Below, one piece after another: positions 44,720 to 52,408 of a DNA stretch of 64,000 nt. The position numbers and the translations under genes were made by a program. The DNA is from Roseomonas sp. (GTDB lineage: Bacteria > Pseudomonadota > Alphaproteobacteria > Acetobacterales > Acetobacteraceae). The first letter of the stretch is position 1, and the number at the start of each line of letters is the position of its first letter. Below the pieces are notes generated by a model. That model did not search any database, was not told the DNA's origin, and saw nothing but the letters and a program-made list of their open reading frames with translations. The stretch is taken from NCBI GenBank assembly GCA_020249265.1, contig JADCGA010000021.1:94886-158885 (forward strand), in the 5' to 3' direction.

Positions 44720-45758
44720 GATCAAGAGCTTTCACAAAAGCGCCAGCGCGGTCCGGCCAGCGCGGCAAAGCCTGGCCCGCGCGCCAGGAAGCTTCCGCCA
44801 TATTGGCGCGCAAGGCAGTATCGAAAATCGGCCGGCGCATGGCGCGTGATAGCGCGTTGTGATCATCCACCGCTGCCACCACAGCGGCATCGTCCGGCAC
44901 AATTTCCGCAATCGCACCGCCGGCGGTGATCGCCATGGGCAGGCCGCGCGCCATGGCTTCTGTCGCCGCCATGCCATAGCCTTCATAGCGCGTGGCGAGC
45001 GCGAAGAGATCAGCCCGCGCATATTCCGCTTCAAGTGCCGCATCGGGCAAGGCGCCCAGGAAGCGCACGCGTTGTGCGACGCCAAGCTCGGCGGCCAAGG
45101 CGCGCAACCCATCGGCATGCACAGGATCACGCGTGGCATCGCCAGCAATAGCCAGTGACCAATCAAGATCGGTCAGCCGCGCGAGTGCGCGCAGCAGCAC
45201 ATCATGGCCCTTGCGCGGCACCAACATGCCAACACTCAAAATGGCGCAGCCCGGGCCGGTGGAACCAAGGGCGCGGGGCGCCGGGTCTGTGCCGGGTTCC
45301 ACCACGGTGATGCGTGCGGGGTCCACGCCAAAACCCTCCGGCAAATCGCGCGCCGTGAGGGTGGAGGTAGTGATGATGCGGCGGCAGGCGCTGAACAATA
45401 CGCGCTCGGCGGCCTTTAAGGCTTCACGCTGGCTGGCCGGTGCGCCGGGCTCGAGTGCGGTTGGGTGATGGATCAGCGCCGTTGCGCCGCGCTTGGTCAG
45501 TTCATCGGCCAAGGGCAGAAAAGCAGGCAGGCCCAGGCCATCAATCACAATGCGCGCGTCGGCGGGAATTTCCGCCAAGGCAGCGCGCGCGGCTTCGGTG
45601 GTCGCCTCGTCGGGGAAGGGATGGCGGCCCGCCAATTCCACCACACGCACTTCCTGCCCCAGCGCGCGCAGCCCCTCGACCATGCGGCGATCATAGATAT
45701 AGCCGCCCGAAATGGCGCTGAAGGGCGCGGGGACGATAAGGTGGATGCCGCCGGTCAT
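44712..45758 (-). CDS. GT4 family glycosyltransferase
   Basis: A 348-residue GT-B enzyme. N-terminal IHLIVPAPFSAISGGYIYDR binds the acceptor side. SVGMLVPRKGHDVLLRALA (about residue 183) and the retaining-GT4 E-x7-E pair in EGYGMAATEAMARGLPMAIT (about residue 269) bind the sugar-nucleotide donor. The ATG at 45758 overlaps the toxin stop by 4 bp; an upstream frame to 45887 is antitoxin-toxin sequence. The sugar and acceptor are unknown. The surrounding pterin-type genes make a pteridine or related heterocycle a candidate. Confidence 0.9.
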   Translation of the reverse strand: MTGGIHLIVPAPFSAISGGYIYDRRMVEGLRALGQEVRVVELAGRHPFPDEATTEAARAALAEIPADARIVIDGLGLPAFLPLADELTKRGATALIHHPTALEPGAPASQREALKAAERVLFSACRRIITTSTLTARDLPEGFGVDPARITVVEPGTDPAPRALGSTGPGCAILSVGMLVPRKGHDVLLRALARLTDLDWSLAIAGDATRDPVHADGLRALAAELGVAQRVRFLGALPDAALEAEYARADLFALATRYEGYGMAATEAMARGLPMAITAGGAIAEIVPDDAAVVAAVDDHNALSRAMRRPIFDTALRANMAEASWRAGQALPRWPDRAGAFVKALDHG

Positions 45759-46198
45759 GTGATGCTTCGGGTACCTTGCTGATGCACCCAAGGGTCTATC
45801 ACCGCTATGCCGCAGCCGGCAAAATCGGCGGTATTGCGTGTGGCGATGGCGGCACCTTGGGCGCGGGCGGCGGCGGCAATCTGGCAATCGGCGAGGCTGA
45901 TCGGGCGGCCCGCAGCGCGGCGTTCCAGAAATACATGCACAAAAGCTTGGGCGGCGGCGCTGTCAAAAGGCAGGATGCGGCCCGCGAAATCCTTGGTGAT
46001 CATGGCATCTATCGCGGCCATCAATTGATCGCGCCGCTTGCCGGCGGGAAGCATGGCGGCACCGCGGCGCAATTCAGCCTCACCAATCGCGCTCAAATAC
46101 AAATCGGATGCTTGTTGCGCGGCGAACCAAGCCAGCACGGCTTCGGATGGTGCGGGGCGCATGAGTTCGGAAACCAGATTGGTATCCAGCAGAATCAT
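45755..46198 (-). CDS. fitB: FitB/VapC-type PIN-domain toxin
   Basis: A 147-residue PIN ribonuclease. The four acidic residues of the metal site are visible: Asp in ILLDTNLVSELMRP (residue 5), Glu in AIGEAELRRG (about 41), Asp in SLADCQIAAAA (about 100) and Asp in ATRNTADF (about 118). Toxins of this type cleave RNA, often tRNA or rRNA. The antitoxin gene ends 9 bp upstream. Its stop overlaps the GT4 start, so the toxin is translationally coupled to a biosynthetic gene, which is unusual. Confidence 0.93.
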   Translation of the reverse strand: MILLDTNLVSELMRPAPSEAVLAWFAAQQASDLYLSAIGEAELRRGAAMLPAGKRRDQLMAAIDAMITKDFAGRILPFDSAAAQAFVHVFLERRAAGRPISLADCQIAAAARAQGAAIATRNTADFAGCGIAVIDPWVHQQGTRSIT

Positions 46199-46207
46199 GG
46201 GCGCGCT

Positions 46208-46450
46208 TCAATCTAGGCGCGGCGGTGCCGGCATGGCCTCGCGCGCCGGCAGGTCCAGATCAACGCCGCCGATGGCGGCGAAGCGGCGATGGATGGCCAG
46301 CCCCAGATCGGCGGTGGGGGCAGGGCGCCTCATGGCCTGGCGCAGAATATGGCGCGCCTCTTCTTCCATGGACCGGCCATGTTCGGCGGCGCGGATGCGC
46401 AGGCTCCGCTTCAGCGCCTCATCAAGATTGCGGATGGTGATGCTGGCCAT
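46208..46450 (-). CDS. fitA: FitA-type ribbon-helix-helix antitoxin
   Basis: An 80-residue DNA-binding antitoxin. The ribbon-helix-helix motif ASITIRNLDEALKRSLRIRA (residue 2-21) and EHGRSMEEEARHILRQAM match the FitA N-terminus. The C-terminal 35 residues, rich in Ala/Pro, probably wrap the toxin active site. A repeat-rich operator lies 20-50 bp upstream. It forms a cassette with fitB inside a run of biosynthetic genes. Confidence 0.92.
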   Translation of the reverse strand: MASITIRNLDEALKRSLRIRAAEHGRSMEEEARHILRQAMRRPAPTADLGLAIHRRFAAIGGVDLDLPAREAMPAPPRLD

Positions 46451-46471
46451 GGGAGCGCCCTTCCTGATGCG

Positions 46472-46499
46472 ATCATTGTAATCATTGATTGCATTGCAA
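46472..46499 (-). promoter_or_regulatory. Repeat operator upstream of fitAB
   Basis: Direct repeats ATCATTG at 46472-46478 and 46481-46487 (9 bp apart) are followed by the inverted repeat TTGC-ATT-GCAA (46489-46499). They lie 22-49 bp before the antitoxin start in AT-rich DNA, as expected for FitAB autorepression. Confidence 0.55.
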
Positions 46500-46522
46500 G
46501 CAAAGCTTAGGTAGCGTTCAGG

Positions 46523-46939
46523 TCAAGCCGCCGGCTCCTCGCCCGGCGCCCCTTCATAAGCAGCCCAGGCGATATGGCTTTCGCGCAGCAGCACCTTGAG
46601 GCCCGTGACGGCCTTGCCGCCCGCGCCAAGCCGGCCATCAGCCAGCGCGGCAGACAGGCAGCGATGGATATGCAGGCAGAGATATTCGGTCGTGGTGTTC
46701 TGCCCGGCGAAGACTGGCTCCGCATCCAGATTGCGGTAATCGAAGCCGTCCAGAATGTGGCGGAGTTCCACCTTGGCCGCGGCGATATCCACCAGCAGGT
46801 TCAGGGGGTCGAGCTTTGGCGCGCGAAACTCCGCCTCCACGATGAAGGTGGCGCCATGCAGGCGCTGGGCGGGGCCGAATTCCGCGCCGCGGAAGGAATG
46901 GGCGATCATAACGTGATCAACGACGGTCAGGCTGAACAT
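46523..46939 (-). CDS. PTPS/QueD-like pterin synthase homologue with altered active site
   Basis: A 138-residue T-fold protein of the 6-pyruvoyltetrahydropterin/6-carboxytetrahydropterin synthase family. The segments IAHSFRG (about residue 12), QRLHGATFIVEAEF (about residue 26) and NTTTEYL (about residue 80) are recognisable. The C-terminal LRESHIAW keeps the substrate-anchoring Glu/His region. Two changes stand out: the second His of the zinc motif LHGH is Ala (HGATF), and the catalytic Cys four residues before the His is missing. So standard PTPS/QueD chemistry is doubtful. It sits 29 bp after the dehydrogenase gene. Confidence 0.85.
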   Translation of the reverse strand: MFSLTVVDHVMIAHSFRGAEFGPAQRLHGATFIVEAEFRAPKLDPLNLLVDIAAAKVELRHILDGFDYRNLDAEPVFAGQNTTTEYLCLHIHRCLSAALADGRLGAGGKAVTGLKVLLRESHIAWAAYEGAPGEEPAA

Positions 46940-46968
46940 GGGCGAGTTATCCTATGCGTTTCGGCGCT

Positions 46969-47952
46969 TCATGCACCATAGGTGACAAGGGGGCAAAGCG
47001 GCGCGGGCTGGCCGGGAGCGGGGTTGAGCAAGCCGGGCATCGCATCCGGCAAATCCTCAAACCGCGTGGCGGGGCCGATCAGCGCTTCAAGTGCCGGGTC
47101 CGCCAGCAGCGCCAAAGCCTGCGCCATGCGTTCGCCAAAGCTGCGACGCCCGCGCATGGCGGGTGCGACGGCGCCGACTTGGCTTGAGATCAGGCGCAGG
47201 CGGCGGGAATGGAATGCCTCACCCAATGGCAGCGCCACTTCCTGCGCGCCGAACCAGGAAGCTTCGATGATGCGCGCTTCAAACGCGGCGCATTGCAAAG
47301 CCTGACGCAACCCAGCCGGATTGGCGCTGGCATGGATGATCAGCTCCTGCTCAGAAGGTGCCGCTTCCGGGGCGGCGAAGCTGGCCCCTAGCTTCTCCGC
47401 GATACTGCGGCGGGAAGCGTCGGGGTCTATGATCGTCACCGCCATGGCCGGAATGCGCGCGAGCAGATAAGCAACCAGCAGCCCGACCACGCCAGCGCCA
47501 ATCACCAGCGCGCGTTCGCCGGGCAAAGGCTGCGCGTCCCACAGGATATTCAGCGCGGTTTCCATATTGGCGCCGAGAACAGCGCGGCTATCCGGCACCG
47601 CATCCGGGACAGGGATGCACATGGCCGCGGGCGCGAGGAAAATGTCTTGATGCGGATGCAGGCAGAAAACGCGCTTGCCTTGCAACTCCTCAGGACCTTC
47701 GGCCACATGCGCGACGGCGCTGTAGCCATACTTCACCGGGAAGGGGAAATCGCCTGCCTGCAAGGGGCAGCGCATTACGCCCCATTGGTTTTCCGGCACC
47801 TTGCCCGCCAGCACCAGCCGTTCCGTGCCGCGAGAAATGCCGGACGCCAGCATATGCAGCAGCGCCTGATCCGCACCGCGCGCGGGCAGGGTCTCAGTGC
47901 GGAGTTCCGCGATGCCGGGTGCAATCGTCCAGAGGGCGCGTGCGATGGTCAT
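46969..47952 (-). CDS. MDR alcohol dehydrogenase-like protein lacking zinc-site cysteines
   Basis: A 327-residue medium-chain dehydrogenase fold. The N-terminal domain contains ASGISRGTERLVLAGKVPE (about residue 36) where classical alcohol dehydrogenases have catalytic zinc Cys residues. This SGISRGTE type recalls bacteriochlorophyllide dehydrogenase BchC. FCLHPHQDIF follows (about residue 96), and the nucleotide-binding motif GERALVIGAGVVGLLVAYLLA is at about residue 143. It overlaps the reductase gene by 4 bp and precedes the pterin synthase homologue. A hydride-transfer step on a heterocycle is a context-based guess. Confidence 0.82.
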   Translation of the reverse strand: MTIARALWTIAPGIAELRTETLPARGADQALLHMLASGISRGTERLVLAGKVPENQWGVMRCPLQAGDFPFPVKYGYSAVAHVAEGPEELQGKRVFCLHPHQDIFLAPAAMCIPVPDAVPDSRAVLGANMETALNILWDAQPLPGERALVIGAGVVGLLVAYLLARIPAMAVTIIDPDASRRSIAEKLGASFAAPEAAPSEQELIIHASANPAGLRQALQCAAFEARIIEASWFGAQEVALPLGEAFHSRRLRLISSQVGAVAPAMRGRRSFGERMAQALALLADPALEALIGPATRFEDLPDAMPGLLNPAPGQPAPLCPLVTYGA

Positions 47953-48734
47953 GGATTGCCCCCGGGCCGCGCGCGGTCCAGCGCGGCGTCAATCAATAGG
48001 TCGGGCGCAATATCATGCACGCGCCAGGCAAAGCGCAGCCCATCGGCGATGCGCGCCACTTCCGGCAAGGTGAAGGCGGGAATGCCGGAACCCAGCAGCA
48101 CAGGGGCCACGGTGACATGCAGCCGATCCAGGCAGCCCGCCGCGAGAAACCGCGAGACGGTCAGCCCGCCGCCTTCAACGAAAATGCGGGAGGCTCCGCG
48201 AGCTTTCAGCGCAGCCAGCAAAGGCGGGATAGCGAGGCCTCCGCCAGCAACGCGCGGCAGGCGCAGCACTTCGGCCATGCCGTGATGCTCGGCCCCGCCC
48301 GCATCCGCCGCGCAGACCAGCAGCGTGGGCGGCCCGCTTTGGAAGATACCGTAATCGGCGGAGAGTTTGCGATCCGTATCCAGCACCACACGCAGCGGAT
48401 CAGGCCCCGGTACTTCGCGGGTGGTGAGCCGCGGATTGTCATGGCGCACCGTGCCGGCGCCCACCACCACGGCGTGGCAGAGTGCGCGCAGCCGATGCGT
48501 GTGCAGGATATCGCCGGGACCGCCGATCCATTGGCTTGATCCGGCAGCGGTGGCGATGCGGCCATCCAGCGTTTGCGCGAGCCGCCCAATGACCCGGCAG
48601 CCATCGGGGGCTGAGGGCGGTGCAAGCACCGGGCCAAATAACGCGGCCAGCGGGCCATCCGGCAGCGCCGCGCCGGCGCCATCACGGAGCGCGAGCAGGG
48701 CTGACCAATCGGCGGCATCGGCGGTGGGTTCCAT
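47949..48734 (-). CDS. RibD C-terminal/dihydrofolate-reductase-fold reductase
   Basis: A 261-residue protein of the RibD_C family, related to the reductase that acts on a pyrimidine in riboflavin synthesis and to dihydrofolate reductase. Conserved segments are GRLAQTLDGRIATAAGSSQW (about residue 47), VGAGTVRHDNPRLTTR (about residue 92), the NADPH-binding IFVEGGGLTVSRFLAAGCLD (about residue 190) and VTVAPVLLGSG. No deaminase domain is present, so it is not a complete RibD. Start: ATG 48734, with an alternative GTG 6 bp upstream. It is the first gene of the run down to 41614. Confidence 0.87.
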   Translation of the reverse strand: MEPTADAADWSALLALRDGAGAALPDGPLAALFGPVLAPPSAPDGCRVIGRLAQTLDGRIATAAGSSQWIGGPGDILHTHRLRALCHAVVVGAGTVRHDNPRLTTREVPGPDPLRVVLDTDRKLSADYGIFQSGPPTLLVCAADAGGAEHHGMAEVLRLPRVAGGGLAIPPLLAALKARGASRIFVEGGGLTVSRFLAAGCLDRLHVTVAPVLLGSGIPAFTLPEVARIADGLRFAWRVHDIAPDLLIDAALDRARPGGNP

Positions 48735-48777
48735 CCTCACCTAAATGCCTGAGTGCGGCGCGGCGCGCCAGGGTAGG

Positions 48778-48796
48778 TTCCCCGGGTGCCGGGGGA
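48778..48796. other. Stem-loop in the divergent promoter region
   Basis: An 8-bp stem with a 3-base loop (TTCCCCGG-GTG-CCGGGGGA) is centred at 48787, between the divergent reductase and the tiny membrane-protein gene. An A7 run follows on the plus strand, so it is not a normal terminator for either direction. It may be an RNA leader element or operator. Confidence 0.35.
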
Positions 48797-48811
48797 GCAC
48801 CGCAAAAAAAC

Positions 48812-48839
48812 TTGAATAACGCTTGTCTTCAAGCATAGT
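48812..48839 (+). promoter_or_regulatory. Candidate promoter of the small membrane-protein pair
   Basis: TTGAAT (48812-48817) and CATAGT (48834-48839) are spaced 16 bp and lie 46 bp before the start codon at 48885. The match to consensus is moderate. Confidence 0.4.
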
Positions 48840-48884
48840 CTGCACAACCGAAATATTTCCCACCTGTTCAGGAGCCTTGGCAGC

Positions 48885-49112
48885 ATGCGGCGCTGGCTGA
48901 GCGACGAAAAGAACGCAAATATTCTTGTGAATGCTTTCGCTTTTGGTGTGACGTTCGCCTTCGTCTTTCGCTTTTTCAAAGAGGAGCACATGCTGGTCCG
49001 GTGGCTGCTGACTGGCTATGCCGTGGTGATTTTGACTCTTATTGGGCAATACCTTGCGAAGATGATGCGGAACCCCAAAGACCAATCTTGCCCGCCCGAT
49101 ATCGCCAAATGA
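48885..49112 (+). CDS. Small membrane protein, first of a tandem paralogous pair
   Basis: A 75-residue protein not recognised. Two hydrophobic segments, NILVNAFAFGVTFAFVFRFF (residue 11-30) and WLLTGYAVVILTLIGQYLA (about 39-57), flank a short acidic EEH loop. A GGAG site lies 10 bases before the ATG. It shares the arrangement NIL-x(7)-G-x-x-x-F...FF-x-E-E with the next gene, suggesting a duplicated family. Its role cannot be inferred. Confidence 0.7.
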   Translation: MRRWLSDEKNANILVNAFAFGVTFAFVFRFFKEEHMLVRWLLTGYAVVILTLIGQYLAKMMRNPKDQSCPPDIAK

Positions 49113-49142
49113 CCGAGGCACTGCCTTTAGGCGGGTTCGAAT

Positions 49143-49379
49143 GTGAAGGCTTCAAAACGGAAACCTCACGCCATGAATAAGGCGAAATCCCCAATAAACA
49201 TCCTGAATGGCATGGTGGCCGGGTTTTCGGCTTTCATTGGGATGATTTTGACACGCATGTTCCTCGGCGAGGAATCTCTTCTGATCAGAATTTCGCTGGG
49301 TGTGGTAATCGCAGTCGTAACCGCCCTTTGTTTGAATTTCGCCATAAGGATTTTCAGAAAATCCAGGACCGAGCGCTAG
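49143..49379 (+). CDS. Small membrane protein, second of the tandem paralogous pair
   Basis: A 78-residue protein starting at GTG 49143 (with AGGCGGG 7 bases upstream), or alternatively ATG 49173. It has two membrane segments, GMVAGFSAFIGMILTRMFL (about residue 23-41) and ISLGVVIAVVTALCLNFAI (about 50-68), joined by GEESLL. It parallels the upstream protein in length, spacing and the EE loop. The two lie 30 bp apart on one transcript and close to the split permease. Confidence 0.65.
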   Translation: MKASKRKPHAMNKAKSPINILNGMVAGFSAFIGMILTRMFLGEESLLIRISLGVVIAVVTALCLNFAIRIFRKSRTER

Positions 49380-49418
49380 TTTCTGGTTGGCTGTCGCGGC
49401 GTAGCGCGAAGAAGAAGC

Positions 49419-49934
49419 TCAAGGCGCCGCAAGATTGATCGCAAAAAACGGCAGCAGCGCCTGCATGATCAAGCCCGCCAGGACCGGAAGGAAGAAGGAA
49501 GACGCCAAGCGCATCGCCACAAAGCGCCAGCCCAGCACCGGGTATTCCCATGTCAGAATCCGATGCAGCGCATAGACCGACCAGGCGGTCAGCAATGCCG
49601 TCATTTGCGCGACCCCCGCGCCCGCCTTGCTGAAGGTGATCACCAAGGGAAAAGTCACGAAAGGCCCGCCCGGCATGATCCCGCCCGCCAGCGCCGCGAT
49701 CATGATGCCATTCAGGCCAGAATCATTGCCAAGCCATTCGGTCGCGATGTCTGCAGGCACAAGCTCCGACAAAAACGCGGCCATGGGCAGGGCCACGCAA
49801 AACATCGGCAGGATGCGCCAAAAGCCGCGATTGGTCTCGGCCACCGCGCGCTTGGCCTGGGGCACGCCGCGGCGCAGGCACAGCGCCATCACGGCCAGCG
49901 CAATCACCCATAGAATGATCTGCGGCCCGCTCAT
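49419..49934 (-). CDS. YraQ/DUF318-like half permease, second subunit
   Basis: A 171-residue integral membrane protein with five or so hydrophobic stretches. It includes the recurrent GGIMPGGPFVTFPLVITFSKAG (about residue 86-107, here quoted in two pieces as GGIMPGGPFVTFPL and VITFSKAG), typical of permeases of the DUF318/ArsP class. It starts in the stop codon of the companion gene (ATGA overlap). Each half carries one copy of the GGP-x-x-x-FPL loop, so the two probably form a heterodimer equal to one full permease. The substrate is unknown. Confidence 0.78.
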   Translation of the reverse strand: MSGPQIILWVIALAVMALCLRRGVPQAKRAVAETNRGFWRILPMFCVALPMAAFLSELVPADIATEWLGNDSGLNGIMIAALAGGIMPGGPFVTFPLVITFSKAGAGVAQMTALLTAWSVYALHRILTWEYPVLGWRFVAMRLASSFFLPVLAGLIMQALLPFFAINLAAP

Positions 49935-50458
49935 TTCGGCGGTTCCCAGGCAATCGGCACGCGCCGCGCCAGCCAGCCGGCTATCATCGGCATAGGGAAG
50001 GTGATCAGCGTGCGCAGCAGCGCGAAATCAAGGCCAAGCAGCGGCGCCTCATAGACCAGCAGTTTTTGGAAGCCATTGAGTGACCAGGCCAGAATAAAGG
50101 CGACCAGCGCGCCCCGATCCGCCCCCGCACCCGCCAGCACCAGCACCAAGGGGAAGGCTGCCATGGGGCCACCGGGGGAAAGCGTACCGACCATGGTTGC
50201 GATGAACAGCCCAAAAATCCCGCTTTCCGCCCCCATCCAGCGCGCCAGCGCATCCGGGGAGAGCAATTGCCGAAGCGCGGCGGCCAGAAGCAACCCTGCC
50301 ACCAGCGATGGCACGATGAACAGGAACAAGTCCCAGGCATGCCAAAGCGCCGTCATGAAGGCCTCGGCGCCTCGTAGCTGCCAGGTCGCAAACCCGGCGG
50401 TGAGGGCAATGAGGAAGATGACCACGAGGGAGGCGTGGCGGCGGAGGACATGCAACAC
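49931..50458 (-). CDS. YraQ/DUF318-like half permease, first subunit
   Basis: An integral membrane protein of about 175 residues if translation starts at the GTG at 50458; an in-frame ATG at 50614 would add a low-complexity, non-hydrophobic tail and is unlikely. It contains SLVVIFLIALTAGFATWQL, LFLFIVPSLVAGLLLAAAL and the loop TLSPGGPMAAFPLVLVLAG (about residue 104-122), the same GGP-x-x-x-FPL pattern as its partner. It overlaps that gene by 4 bp. The start codon is the main uncertainty. Confidence 0.72.
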   Translation of the reverse strand: MLHVLRRHASLVVIFLIALTAGFATWQLRGAEAFMTALWHAWDLFLFIVPSLVAGLLLAAALRQLLSPDALARWMGAESGIFGLFIATMVGTLSPGGPMAAFPLVLVLAGAGADRGALVAFILAWSLNGFQKLLVYEAPLLGLDFALLRTLITFPMPMIAGWLARRVPIAWEPPK

Positions 50459-50659
50459 GAAGGCAAACTGCAAGAGAGGGGCGCGTCGCGCAAGAGAGAG
50501 CGGGGGAAGGGCTGGCCTTCCCCCGAACTCACCGGGTTGGCGCGATAAAATGGGGATCCGACCGCGCCAAACAGGAACAAAATAAGAACTAACATCCCCT
50601 AAACCCCTTCGCAAGCCCCCTTATGGCAAGCTTGGCGCGCGGGGCTATAAGCGCTCATC

Positions 50660-52402
50660 ATGACCAATACCTCCACCCGCGCGCTGACGCTTCGACTTTG
50701 GCACAACTACGTCCGTCAACATGGCAGGGGCATCCTGCTCGCGCTGCTTTGTACGCTTGGCGTCTCAGGCGCGACCGCGCTTTACCCGCTTGTGATCCAG
50801 CAGGCCTTTGACCTGTTCACGGCCGGCGATCAGCGCGTGCTTTGGCTGATCCCCGGCGTCATCATTTTGGTCACGTCGCTGAAGGCCATTGCGCAATTCG
50901 GCCAGGCGGTGGCGATTCAATCCGTGGTGCTGCGCGTGGTGGAAAACCTGCAGCGCGATTTGTTCAAGGCGCTGACGCGCGCAGACCTTGCGACCGTGGC
51001 GCGGGATGCGCCGGCGCGCCATGCCGCGCGCTTCACCACGGATGCGGGATTGATCCGCGAAGCGCTACAAAGATCCATCAATGCCATCGCCGATGTGCTG
51101 ACCCTGATTGGCCTGATCGGGTCCATGCTGTGGCTTGATTGGCAAATGTCACTCATCGCGGCGCTGCTTTACCCGATGGCCGTGGTGCCCATCCTGAAGC
51201 TTGGCAAGCGCATCCGCCGTGCATCCGGCGGCATGCAGGATCGCGTGGGGGATGCCGCCACGCGGTTGACCGAAAGCTTTGGTGCGGCGCGGGTGGTGCG
51301 GAGCTATCGTCTGGAAGCCGCTGAGGAAGCGCGCGCCAATACGCTGTTCACGCGGCTGCGAGAGGCGATTTTCGGCATTCAACGGACCCGCGCATCGCTT
51401 GATCCCATGCTGGAAGTGCTGGGCGGGATCGCGGTGGCGGCGGTGCTTGCCGTGGTGGGCTTTCGGGTTTCAAGCGGGCAGGGCACGATTGGTGAGTTCA
51501 CCGGCTTTGTCGCCGCCGTGCTGATCGCGGCCCGCCCGGTGCGCGCGCTTGGTTCCTTGAACGCCGCCTTGCAGGAAGGGCTTGCCGGCCTCGCGCGTGT
51601 CTTTGGCGTGATTGATACGCCGCGCCAAATCATCAACCCGGCAAGCCCCATCGCGCTGCCGGCGGGTGGTGGGCGCATTGCCTTTGATGCGGTTGGCTTC
51701 CGCTATGAAGACGTGCCCGATGCTGCGCTTGCGGGCCTCAGTTTTGCCGCCGAACCAGGCCAGACGGTCGCCCTTGTCGGCCCCTCCGGCGCCGGGAAAT
51801 CCACAGCACTTGCCCTGGTGCCGCGGCTTTATGATGTGACCGAAGGGCGCGTCTTGCTCGATGGCGTGGATATCCGCGCCATCAGCCTGGAGAGCTTGCG
51901 CGATTCTCTCGCCTATGTCGGGCAGGATGCGGTGATTTTTGAAGACACGGCCTTCGCCAATATCGCCTGCGGGCGGCCTGGCGCGACGGCCGCCGAAGTT
52001 GAGGCAGCGGCCCGCGCTGCGGCAGCGCATGATTTCATCTGCGCCTTGCCGGCTGGTTATCAAACGGAACTCGGCCCCGGCGGCAATCGGCTTTCAGGTG
52101 GTCAGCGCCAGCGTTTGGCCTTGGCGCGTGCCCTGTTGCGGGACCCGCGCGTGTTGTTGCTGGATGAGGCAACCAGCGCGCTTGATGCCGAAAACGAGGC
52201 TTTGGTGCAGGAAGCCCTTGCGCGGCTGCGTCAGGGCCGCACAACGCTGGTGATCGCACATCGCCTGGCAACCGTGCGCGATGCGGATCGGATTGTGGTG
52301 ATGGAAGCCGGCCGCGCGGTGGAACAGGGCAATCATCAGGAATTGATGGCTGCCGATGGTCTTTACGCGCGGCTGGTGCGCACCCAGGCTTTCGCTGGAT
52401 AG
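50660..52402 (+). CDS. ABC exporter half-transporter with fused ATPase (MsbA-like)
   Basis: A 580-residue homodimeric ABC exporter. The six-helix transmembrane domain spans about residues 25-310. The ATPase domain has Walker A GPSGAGKSTALALV (about residue 373), signature LSGGQRQRLALARALL (about 481), Walker B RVLLLDEATSALD and the His switch AHRLATV. Such transporters flip lipids, drugs or peptides. The gene is alone on the plus strand, convergent with parE 6 bp later. Substrate is unknown. Confidence 0.93.
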   Translation: MTNTSTRALTLRLWHNYVRQHGRGILLALLCTLGVSGATALYPLVIQQAFDLFTAGDQRVLWLIPGVIILVTSLKAIAQFGQAVAIQSVVLRVVENLQRDLFKALTRADLATVARDAPARHAARFTTDAGLIREALQRSINAIADVLTLIGLIGSMLWLDWQMSLIAALLYPMAVVPILKLGKRIRRASGGMQDRVGDAATRLTESFGAARVVRSYRLEAAEEARANTLFTRLREAIFGIQRTRASLDPMLEVLGGIAVAAVLAVVGFRVSSGQGTIGEFTGFVAAVLIAARPVRALGSLNAALQEGLAGLARVFGVIDTPRQIINPASPIALPAGGGRIAFDAVGFRYEDVPDAALAGLSFAAEPGQTVALVGPSGAGKSTALALVPRLYDVTEGRVLLDGVDIRAISLESLRDSLAYVGQDAVIFEDTAFANIACGRPGATAAEVEAAARAAAAHDFICALPAGYQTELGPGGNRLSGGQRQRLALARALLRDPRVLLLDEATSALDAENEALVQEALARLRQGRTTLVIAHRLATVRDADRIVVMEAGRAVEQGNHQELMAADGLYARLVRTQAFAG

Positions 52403-52408
52403 ACTGTT

